From positions 2,730,982 through 2,794,981 of the forward strand of contig OZ025873.1 in assembly GCA_964019415.1 (NCBI GenBank): DNA of 64,000 nt, written 5' to 3'. A model generated the notes under the pieces. It was given only the letters and a program-made list of their open reading frames with translations, was not told the origin of the DNA and ran no database searches. The DNA comes from Ianthella basta. Its lineage: Eukaryota; Porifera; Demospongiae; Verongiida; Ianthellidae. Numbering within the stretch: position 1 is the stretch's first letter; each line of letters starts with the position of its first letter. This document shows positions 62,801 through 64,000 of the stretch, piece by piece. The translations under genes and the position numbers were made by a program.

Positions 62801-64000
62801 TCACTTGTAAGATCCAACTGGAAGGACTCAAGGAATGGAGGGTCTGTATCATTGTTGAATGTCTGAGGTTGTATGGCAGACATCTCATTCAGTGGGAGTG
62901 CATAACGTCCAACCATGTCTGTGATAGTGACATTGGAGGTGATCAGATACACAAAGTCTTCAGTAAAACCAATGTCTCGGAACTTCAGTTCATTAAGGTC
63001 AAATCGAGTTATCTGAATTCTCACTTCAAGGTCATCCCTGGCAGACAGAAGAGAGCCTCCAGTCAGGGAGTATCGGTGTAAGGGATCCATCACAGTGGGT
63101 TGCATCTGGAAGCTGAGCTGTGTAAAATCTAGTGTGCTGACATCCACAGTTTCATTGAAAGTCAGTACAAGTTCACCACTGTTCATGTCTAAAGCAAAGT
63201 TCAGAAGCCTAGGAGAGAGGGTATCTTCTTCAAATGTACCGGCGAAGGCATCATCTTCTGAAACCCTCACCACTGGGTTCCCATACATGTCATCTACCAG
63301 TTCTTCTGTGAAACTGATATGTGTGGTGGAGGCATTTCTCAGCAGACCTTCATCTCGTTTGATATTGTTCAGATCAAAATCAGAGAAGAAAATCCTAACA
63401 GTGAGCCCATTGGTGCTGTTAACTTGGCCATCAGTGAGTGTGTATGAGACTCCCTGTTCGCTCAGGTTCTGTGCAGACTGGAGAGTGATAGCAGTGACAT
63501 CAACACTGTCTGCATTCACTGGTTCACTGAAGGACAGTATAATGAGTTCTTCAGTTAGGTCTACATGAAAGGCAAGTAACTCTGGTGGTACAAGGTCAGT
63601 GTTAAAGTTGGTGATGTTGACCACATCACGGGTAATGGGGTTGGGATCATCAGCCAGGTCATACACGCCTTGATCGAGGATCGACAGGTATGTGTTATTC
63701 TCAGATGTGGCGAGAGACTGCAAGAGTTTGATCATGTTGAGTGCATCAAAACCAATTTGCAACAGTTGATAGGGGCCATTAGGAGAAATAACCTGACTGC
63801 CTCTCAAATTGACTCCCAAGAGGTCACCTGGTGAACTCTGAAGGACAAGTCGTGCTGGGTCTAAACTGGTGGAGTTCACTGTTTCATTGAAGAACAAAGT
63901 AATAACTTCAGTGCTCAAATCAAGAGAGAAGCTCATCAACACAGGTCCCATGTCATCTGCAGTGTATTCGCTGACACTAGCACGGAGCTGAACACTCACT
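35860..64000 (-). CDS. giant intronless repeat protein, 74 Ig-like-looking modules, N-terminus outside window
   Basis: One open frame of at least 9,379 codons; the codon at the window edge is GTG inside the frame, so the start lies beyond 64000. Stop TAA at 35860-35862. I count 74 modules of about 126 residues. Each module: linker D-T-x-P-x-L-x-x-F-x-L-D-M, strand pair L-x-L-x-F-S-E-T-V-N, ITLQ, a Y-x-LTGG turn, D-L-N-x-I-K-R, a TYLS strand and DM-x-GN-x-V-x-P. Predicted beta-rich; loosely like bacterial SbsA/Big_5-type Ig-like repeats, family not proven. Sequons are frequent (NVS and NAS after the ETV motif, NNT before YLS), suggesting an extracellular glycoprotein. Few Cys, mostly as pairs in modules 8, 9, 26, 27, 44, 45 and 74. 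No transmembrane segment or anchor at the C-terminus, which ends at a module boundary (TPRVQV). No other domain was seen. Adhesion or matrix role is inference. Confidence 0.85.
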   Translation of the reverse strand, partial: VSVQLRASVSEYTADDMGPVLMSFSLDLSTEVITLFFNETVNSTSLDPARLVLQSSPGDLLGVNLRGSQVISPNGPYQLLQIGFDALNMIKLLQSLATSENNTYLSILDQGVYDLADDPNPITRDVVNITNFNTDLVPPELLAFHVDLTEELIILSFSEPVNADSVDVTAITLQSAQNLSEQGVSYTLTDGQVNSTNGLTVRIFFSDFDLNNIKRDEGLLRNASTTHISFTEELVDDMYGNPVVRVSEDDAFAGTFEEDTLSPRLLNFALDMNSGELVLTFNETVDVSTLDFTQLSFQMQPTVMDPLHRYSLTGGSLLSARDDLEVRIQITRFDLNELKFRDIGFTEDFVYLITSNVTITDMVGRYALPLNEMSAIQPQTFNNDTDPPFLESFQLDLTSELLTLIFSETIRDLDLTQVTLQSLSNTSSTVAYEEYSLNTSTRINAYDYIIDGFDGSKSRVALIQLSTADLNEIKRRPLLAVSRGTSFIRLTSSSFADFVGQLVMPVAGSSALRATRYIGDMVPPTLDQFSLDLSDDILSLTFSETVNASSFVPTAFTFHGGFPVDLIDDPYYTLTGGEVLSFNDPVIQVKLSFEDANFIKNLTMLAVDVNTTYLTVQSFAISDMANNDLTPRTNSTALQVDLYLDDTKPPTVTRFVLDLNIGVLTLFFTETVNVSSLSPTDLTFRNNSLDNSVPYYSLSGGMLQDYNAPYIRLTLDQLDLNNLKDMLELATHENNTFITFAPEAFADMAENTMQTSYTVPDPFDNVVVEVIPDTNPLSLVSFDFDLNMGLLTMYFNETVDVNSFDPLAITLQNAINGTSAGNYHTLTGGERTRIDLTTIVLNLTVEDLNEVKRLTSLAVSMETTFLSHPSTLVLDTSRNMIVPNEVTSALPVSIFVPDITNPVFVFVEVDLDRGTLTLTFDETVDANSLELSTLTLQNSPANASVVLMLTGGSFPLEDSTVIEIQFSFEDLNELTRLVDLCGFDQNGSDCYLFYSNATISDQLGNSVTPPTEGLALLVDRYIQDTSPPLLVSFTEFNFLTETITLTFNETVDISTFDAFLLAFQTFKEVLPQSVRIPLTGGIIRGPDSHIVTIHLTTTDIDVIKHEASVCLRRNTCWLTISHGTVRDMSTNPVIPVEESAAAYSLAFVEDTIPPELEYFDLSMENASIVLYFSEPVDLRYFIPQELVLQSGQNVTSSYQIRLTGGSVSQSRFGREVQVDLSLDDIATIKASTFIKNANNTFLSFSSSLVTDTAFMGETVPFMGEPVVAVRNEEAMPVRVYDPDSTGPQVVNSQLDLNTDRLVLYFDEPILPSQFNFSGVTVQSSSISPIATLLLTPGSIDPQSVDGGTSIIIHLSPENLVTLKVDPLLATGRNNTYISLTGGTIRDTSQVPNQFQLFQVGVFTRDSTRTLLERFTLDLNEGELHLTFNDIVNTTSFNATEIIVQSAPYAVPGLFYKLTSGSGTVSPHGYEVNVTLSAYDLNELKANLLLATDVNNTWITLTAMAVDDIYGKDVIATTDGRAIQAANVTEDVTPPRVSEFVLDLHDNVLIVTFTETILSETFIVDSISLQNIGNENFTAFLPISGASNITQRGRTVLEVILVNTDVNQLTEDITFATEPGNVFLSIESGAVLDTSMLPSDGVNVTDAIRAAAVISDRRSPRLVSAGLDLTAEALSLTFSETVHALSLNPSAITIQDRALKSSPSSAVTLRGGLPSTRNSTVVELYLIKEDVDLLKKIPNLATAARNTFVTLTTTAVEDMSANMNLGLPDGQGLMVSFFEADTMPPSLVNFSIDLTTDMLSLFFSEPMDLLSLDLREITIQDAASPTYSYRLTGGIVLTTDCNTSLVEVELTRSDLNEIKKNLLLATSSNNTYLSLTSGAAQDVFGNPVIPVDQLSGTGVSNFTADFTAPEVESFFLDMNTGTLRLSFSETVDLSSLMIVLLTLQNAASMPSLSFPLSGGAFPSYPPSDEVTINITISDLNMIKYLRGLAVSVETTYLTFPGMLVLDMNGQEVKMVMPSGAMVVTEFTPDDTSPELMDFFLNLDNAELVLYFDETVQASTLMPMQITILSEPNSTLSFSLTGGTVSTNDSTELTVMLTTDDLNYLKSEEELAASLNTTFISVTPLTVLDMNDNPLVEIPPHAALPAGRYLPDISHPRVVAFDLDLDSNVLRVIFSETANASSFDPIEVTLVSDRSVMPNDSFTLTGGDSSQENGPVITVLLTPTDADGIKAIGNLASSAETTYLSYTEQLASDTVGLMVVPRNSTDALMVREYTGDISSPILTSFNLNMDNGLLTLTFSETVNTATLRSDYLVIQSHADRGTIDFVEYRLSFGANITTTDNSSTVSLVLDGVDIRSLKTTSLATERNNTYLRMDSRAVRDTAGNPSLEAILIVSNYTPDSTGPQATAWSVNLNTEVLLIHFNEPISVTTADVSGLIAMSSANASFASSYRLTGAVTEGTDDFFISLTLTTTDLNAIKVVENLWVSYDTAYLTIESRFITDPAGQPVQLATLQADSFINDTTRPYLEAYDLDMNTGELTLSFSETLNVTSFNISEITFQDISNTFLTHTPAVHTLMNGTILSEGDVSVLEIQLSEEDLNIIKFLRIARNSATVFVVMTDETVLDQTGNRNLPLLNGVNPQTPQMYLPDVTDPTLRSFVLDLTADTLSLSFVETVDVATLDVTQITITNFNQSTNYTLTNDSIPTSINDPLIVIMLSEDDRNNIKRLTDLGTTRQDTFISLTSATVRDMVGNPNQPIFFNATQMALEVRQDFVRPRMTAFELDLTSELLTLSFSETVNVETFDVTQITLQESVFNSSYTLTNGSVSHGDDPVVVVELVRFDLDIVKQMLHLAVDLTSTQISITNLTIADMSGNLVMEVEPTNPRTASRFTRDNNPPYLEQFYIDMDAATLTLFFSETVNASSLDTTQIILTDEPSGDVTYQLTGGDTISYDDSVIVVNITDYDLDNINQNTSLATFINDTYLFFSSELIADMFSNQVVNISHNSAVRVANFTRDVTSPTLLSFDLDMNLGIVYLTFSETVNVATFTPEALTFQAFNSTTNELEVYQLMGGTTNLTTVNHTNVYLTLSVDDLNGIKALPLLATNAANTFITHTMLVVQDMHDNWAVERPNGEGLSVRNYTEDTTPPILVAWSIDMDQGTIYLTFDETVNFSTIVYDEFILQDQLELNLTRHVLIGGAVPPVFTTQLIVNLTISDLNEIKRKPLCTFRLQEEDCYLSFPNITLEDMNGNVLVPRSTSTGLRTRHYAPDTTAPILVEFVEIDLTNETVTLLFSETVNVTSFDPSMLTLKRFGFDPGFDPPYILYTLSGGYVLTKDHSTTISFILTYEDVNTLRADPHVCVSQDGTDCFAEFNATLVSDMSEIQIVPILGLRNDLPSSDAKVFTNVKDAVPPKLLNFTLDMNSGVVMLTFNETVNYMTFDPTAITFVSTKSPSNDTEMYTLTGGTLATMEYSRFMEFNISHIDLIHIKALESLATGSDDTFISITEGLIMDMSREPPNPAEPIPLNNSLQVLSYSIDSTPPQLTSFFLDMENDGLYLTFDEPIRRNSTIYAGITLQPRANISMSPSPGVTLTEGATVYTPGTENKLFLLITINRHDMRLIKTNRDLAENRLITPTRPVDLFLALEMGSFLDTAGNEVVPIVATDALQRSELILDVKNPELEVFDIDLDEGTITFFWDDVVDQNQLTPNLLTLHNQSDPTFSNSYTLTDGNTTSIDGYFTVLQFTSDDLNNIKRNEGLLTGANDSFATLPELFIRDERGQFLSPEIVLSAVQVRNFTQDINRPSLVSFTLDMDKGLLHLTFNETVKSNTLNTTLISFQNLPNASYFSYDDNFTLVEEAHPELLSYSLTGGTHNVSYDNPILVVSFSKLDFDAIKKIYGLAITRDTTYITWPRDTLVDMNENAVVEIETESAMVAGRFIPDSTSPELIYWDLDLTSGMVAFYFSETINASSFDVTQVRIQSNATSNVGFNLRGGTSTREDGLEVQVWITKEDLDEIKRIEEIATSSNNTYLSYPSNLIRDMNSNQVVPRLADINATSVRVFTPDSVAPELISFDLDMNQGVLFFTFSETVNASSLAVELITLVNSPGRNESDASYTLTGGNFTLADSIYVNLILSKTDLDTVKELYLLAISMNTTFLVLEHGTILDQNDNPLVPLLVTTPLQVNEFTEDSTSPELVSFDLDLDSNQLMLTFSETVDASTFELTEIILLDSNVSVSAWFQLTASSTSTVDNSTTVVVYLSIEDSNEIRRRPSLAVSHETTFIAFSHLLVDDMNGNNVTAIEEHLPRCVTVFTMDITPPELLRYDLDVNTGILTLYFSETVNTTSLDVSEISVLPSEDVSDGICVLPRIEGIQSFLSSFLQSEFNVSECVPKEPFRFSPSSTSSLTPYNDIVTVNVGYLDLNYLKRIRGLATAVSTTYLALTNLTIFDMNDNAVVPVSTYRPVRVDMYTPDMTRPQLSAFNLSIEAGELVLSFDEFVDTRTLNLSLLTLQYSVNSSMISYTLVEGQAPNLTYTTSGDGDTVVVMIGVFNLNELKKIKQLARESDATFLSFSPQLVYDMAGNQVVPRDTANALSVTAFEPDITGPVLLSFSLDLTSETLFVTFDETVDVSTVNVSLITLLAIGDMDDNQTNSSAAFFTLTGARNITREDGTDVEIVLAIEDLHQLKLMRGLASLDNNTYIELSERAVFDNALSANPNLAQVQGVSVFVPDMTSPRVVMFTVNVNIGRLTLFFNEPVDRSTLDVTQLVLQADDPFSSFDQVRRLTGGFSNSTDGLQMEIYLNKDDLDAVKRSDQLFIAQTSSYITFNSTLISDIAGNPVTAVRDGEALQASDYVNDTTMPVLLSFDLDMNTGQLTLLFSETVNVSSVQLNQLTLQRLPNTTNGQYLYSLTGGSFLSLTDDPTVYIQLSLDDLNQLKIRTIADSAATTFLTFPGSAVLDMNSQMVESRDNSINPAQVSTYTPDTTSPRMDAFSVNITSALITLYFSETVNVERTFDVSVLTLQNSEEIDRSSLFSFYTLTNDSSSGSSNGPVATVTIGPNDLNEIKKRAVLAISHDTTYISFPSALISDMALNPVVAVPASVGKRADAFGPDTIRPFLDEFSLDLTSEILSLTFSETVDLSTLEVTQITLLQGVFPGMVADSYTLTGGFVETMDAPVADLVLIDPDLNIIKEKFSLAVDENSTFLSITEDTVRDMAGLKVVSIPSMDAQQVTTFFEDTIEPRLVSYSLDLDGPGQLALTFSETVNTGSLNVGGVALQGRAARSDGNYYFLQTSSSTSANGTIIVVDLTLLDSNEIKRNDAIATSNADTFVSITAGTILDMNENPVQAVAAHRALRASSYISDTTQPDLISFDIDLTHGNLTLYFSEVVRAATFDPTQLTIQNGLTATPVDGSFTLTGGSWVMTDNNAIYLTLTPQDLNNLKRLSMVASSPNNSFIVYTTDLVSDMAGNAVVPRADGSALSSTEYAFDVIMPTLVAFVVDFDSGELVLTFSEAVNLSSLHTGAFTIQDCCFYGDITIEDMMNQTETAVNTSVIGNITADNSTNVTNTEMQEIVEMLARVPIYTYTLTGGSFSAFEDTIVTYDLTDADLNELKRRTLCANENDGADCCLSLTGEALRDIAGNPIEPIFEGCGFSPTTYTPDTNQPSLVEFTLFDLDEGQITLVFNETINASTVDPRAITFQSFSYMPTASHRLTGGTVVSMDSTVLVLNLTKQDLDEVKRQGGLCSVINQCWLTFTETLLSDVAENTVIAVPSNRARYLQQFISDDTAPSILSYVLNLENMTLTLTFNEPVDSSSVSLTAVTFFPAPDDLETVVQLTGGASSSPNDLTIVVNLLTSDVNNLKLYPNLATDTNNTYISVGATLIRDTTSNYNNAILMELPLMASDVIEDISPPQVTHFSLDLNTDQLVLYFDEPVNTSTLEFSAIHLYSPGEGLFLSGGEIDRFQDEVGVLSITVNLTWADVARLKLSSNLATSTADTFLALSEGAVQDMSGNPIAAIPFSRQMQATQIMEDVTRAELVSFVLDMNTGMLLLTFNDVIDSSTLYIRAFTVQNMANIGVDFVSLMDEGTTNSPDGHYITIQIANNDLNRIKVNTQLATNINDTYLAMKAAAFEDNFGRDVIAVTVHKALPASGYIQDRTAPYLIDFTLDLTNNVLLLIFNEVINASTVDPQELVLQSGPDINGTAVSSYQLQNSTSTTRDSTMISIQLSEQDLNEIKLLFELAVSRETTYLSFSSDLANDMNDNAVEPVANSSARIVLEFNEDRVPPQLVSFGIDLTFEELSITFSETVDSSTVNITGFTLQGGEMRRSYYTLRDSTWEFVNSTVITIFLSTDDLNEVKILEDVATSLNDTYLTLTSIAVMDMNSNPVTPRREDEGLQASNFFGDTIRPVLSAFSLNLSSEILTLSFSETVRSSTLDVHNLILQSSTSLASAAAQVALTGGIVLSENSPIINVELSAADLNRIKQLVSLATSPSNTFLSVIEAAILDMSDLPLMPVPHSLAFEVQSFYGDFVKPTLDAFTLDLDEGQLFLTFSETVNVSSFYVTQITLQNAEQQSGAETYFTLTASSTFTAENDPLVVVDLSVADLNEIKRLDQLATTDTSTFISITPTLVADMNANDVVAILPGRGLNAERFIADTNPSQVVGFDLNLNSSQLVLRFNETVMAVTLDVEGLVLQYSEDDNLYSFRLSRMFSGTISPDGTEIVVTIGEEDLNDLKRLREVATSPNNTFLTMEIGSILDMNGNPVVGRNTSEALNVSLFINDQTLPQLRSFSLDMNTGALVFNFSETVQFATLDLSAFSLHPSQGRGSMSHTLTPGNGPLYSEVVSLMDDPILHVQLGSLDLNAIKQLYELAMLRSNTYLSVTGQGVRDMTDLPLEPITVSDAQLVAVYIADTEGPILVSFSLDLSNETLTLTFDETINIDSFDITYLTVVSESPVNQSNTTTVPLSVYRSISDANSTVINITLALQDLHRIKLLTDLAVSVDSTYLTIEREAVRDMAYYPNDVQESTIPVGFFLTDLVDPELSSFVVDLNAGTLTLSFDEPVNVSSINFSSLTLLSSRLVLNDSNTTAVSPVSYTLQGGFTNSSNGLMLTLHLLIDDLNAIKERDELLVSQGTSYISLTPDFILDMAGNPVAKVLPEDAIEASAFYNDTTRPILSSYSLDMDSGVLVLTFPETVDAMTIMFAGLTLQKAPHVFNNADRYMLSAGDLVVLEDRVTVTIAITPEDLNEIKRRRIALSTATTWLTMDNTTIVDMFDLPVVPLANGFAQQVDVYISDTTQPELDAFSLDMNTGRLVLNFSETVSVDNFNVTALRLQDTEQGEYLLSHFVLTEDSMQRNPSGTFLEIELGVSDLNEVKRILELATSINSTFLSLTSDLLRDVFRNPISSINVSMALQASQYNADMTSPVILTFELDLYNQTLTLYLDETVNASSLDVTQFTLSGGPGILYQSFTLQSSLSLSVDGTVIVIDLSTDDFNSITNATQLATDVNNTYLSWTRDALSDTAMNSVTERALSDALEVLSYTEDRILPELMYFDLDMDGVFLTLYFSETVNVTSINFTAITLQASGGALSPSYTLQTGEVLSPNGPTVVLEVQRIDEDEIKKLTSLATAANNTFISVQLTLIVDMNDNPIVPIPRSGSLQVRRYNPDITPPRLSAFDLDLTDDVLYLEFAETVNASSLLISSLTLHSEQEIGNDTQTHTLTDSMVVLMNGPILTIWLSRFDRDEIRRLAHLAVDQSSTFLSVLEGGVLDMVGLPLNTTTQPVRTYTADCVRPFLENFTLDLTNELLMLSFSEVVDVTTTDLSQVTISNGDNLNYTLTGGVVTNIDNSAVVVARLSTTDLNDIKLLTSLAVSLETTFLSFTAGLLTDMNNNRVLPVFVPEMAAMFREDQNSPQLTAFDVDMNAGNLTLTFSESVNSASLDVTQITLQSAAGNLTDVEYHVLSSLPPPGSYTPSVNGTQIVIQLSREDLNRIKQLEGLSVSNRTTFISITMLAIQDMNDNYVEEIAPQLAQNVQQFTADATPPVLESFTLDVNDGTIALFFDETVNVSSIRATGLVLQSTQFSTFPSSLSIVSDTVSTVNSPEVTVFIDSVDLNLLKSDTGLGTAINDTFLTVEGTYIEDMNENEVTPIVSARALQASAVVPDSNPPELTGFDFDLNVGTITLTFNESVNVTSLQVDELTIVSVTSDESVVLTGFIAPLVYNTEQTIITVTLLNQDQNRIKYFEDLATLSTDTFLTFTSELISDNAGNPVLPENETMVDNYTRDSTCPELKDSGHSFDLDTGTLCVCFTETANASSLQVMDITLLNDPFAPTASYALTGGTVQLNNSDTLCINLTMDDLNRVKSMQGLASVTSNAYVHLAQGAVKDMANNDFCNNTVPQNIVVSTDSVPPTLEEFCIDIDGGVLTLTFSEPLTLDFTAVQLRPEQITITDSNCSCPVSLTGGTVVVLDPPNIVNVSMVDRDFFLLQSKSAVGTSEEDTFLTITSEAGTDFGGNDLVNYSCPEPLAVSSVKPDLTPPILTAFELDLNANTLTLTFNEYVNVSTFNPTGLTLVNGTNGSVMYTLMDSSAVMADLTAITISLSVFDANSIRALTDVATTTSDTYLTIQPILIADSAFLPVVPIGITEARPGNLIHDTNSPSLVSFTLNLTSEILSLTFDETVNAASLRQRLLQLQSDPSGSSPGSVVLMNGFVIPNDNSPVVDVMLSKENLNDIKRNTDLATSDNNTCLSIQSAAIYDLTHPTMPNPSLSAVVCADEDEFEPDFVRPRLSSFGVNLNASTLMLVFDEPVNASTLDVTQITLQATASVSSDPDQSHRLTGGEYFTEDLITYTINLSLEDLNEIKRKLPLLRSLESTFISITRYLVEDMNENANIPISAASALQAELFQDDSSQPVLVSFDMDMNTGTLTLHFSETVDVSSLRFEGITLQQMRSSTSDIMYTLTTGDVLTMQDSPDVVVIITNRDLNELKSRHIGLTNQTLFIALDNVTITDIVGESVVKLVNGINVLPVGVYTTDFTPPELDNFTLDLTSEVLVLSFNETVSSNVDVEEIIISDGSGLVADQHTYRLTSTSFTTDPDLPILTIRLSVSDLNELKKREGLATNINNAFLSFSSLTLTDVFGNPVVPISLNASVMANMYVPDTIPPLYAGLSLDMDSGTLTLTFSETVNSTSLDTARLTFYNAISGASQSYTLVYPYASVTAPSDVINVTIDNNDLNVIKNLTMLAVDMMTTYLEIAAGGITDQNSVAISTGVRRLVTAFEPDLTPPELLYFAIDMDSGVLTLEFDETINFLSVEHTFFALRHNATIPADFDPETQHQLTDGGTLSPNSPQIRLQILKDDLNDIKRKEVCTRQLGVRDCFLVYVTEAVRDMADNPIQGCRTVTPRVQV
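36150..63990 (-). repeat. higher-order coding repeat: blocks of 18 modules
   Basis: Marker modules recur in step. Modules with EP instead of ET (FSEPVNADS, HFNEPISV, FNEPVDRS, FDEPVNVS, FDEPVNAS) are numbers 2, 20, 38, 56 and 70, near 63515, 56735, 49775, 42880 and 37655. Each is followed by a module with a distinctive short loop (IK or LK, then R-x-I). The spacing is 18, 18, 18 and 14 modules, about 6.8-7.0 kb and then 5.2 kb. Confidence 0.8.

Noticed and set aside
35860..64000. Bacterial contamination or symbiont DNA as the source of the long frame
   Set aside because: Its 3' end is duplicated together with neighbouring eukaryotic genes in the same contig, and a broken copy of it lies at 33421-33798, so it belongs to this chromosome.
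35860..64000. Cadherin, Calx-beta or sponge aggregation-factor core repeats
   Set aside because: The cadherin calcium motifs and Calx-beta signatures are absent; the FSETVN and DLNxIKR motifs do not fit either family.

Overview
The window is nuclear DNA of an early-branching animal. Spliced genes with GT-AG introns, a cilium gene (CFAP65), a RING/B-box/filamin/NHL protein, Rab GTPases, long CA/TG microsatellites and LINE and MITE debris all point to a metazoan. The compact layout suggests a sponge-like genome, but that placement is inference. No bacterial operon, CRISPR array, rRNA or tRNA was seen.

Layout. 1-4.5 kb: three tandem Rab-GTPase copies on the + strand; only the third is readable from start to stop. 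5.6-8.5 kb: a C7orf25/UPF0415 homologue on the - strand, with a 32-bp hairpin just upstream of its start. 9.1-10.4 kb: a minisatellite of about 63 copies of a 21-bp unit. 11.3-13.6 kb: an intronless TRIM-NHL gene (-) split by one in-frame stop. 14.0-28.3 kb: a CFAP65 gene (-), for which a phase-consistent model of 46 exons was built. Head to head with it, 58 bp away, lies a UBE2E-like gene (+) in which the catalytic cysteine position reads Asn.

29.8-36.1 kb is a tandem segmental duplication. Each copy holds the last exon of the E2 gene, a small proline-rich two-pass membrane protein gene and the 3' end of the giant gene. A 5'-truncated LINE (9-bp target duplication) and a foldback MITE entered the left copy only, so the right copy shows both empty sites.

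35.9-64.0 kb is one uninterrupted reading frame on the - strand, running off the right edge: at least 9,379 codons made of 74 modules of about 126 residues. The modules form a higher-order array: two marker modules recur together at modules 2/3, 20/21, 38/39, 56/57 and 70/71, so blocks of 18 modules (about 6.8-7 kb) were copied as units. This giant, intronless, sequon-rich repeat protein is the most striking and least explained object here. I recognise only a loose likeness to Ig-like beta-sandwich repeats of surface proteins.
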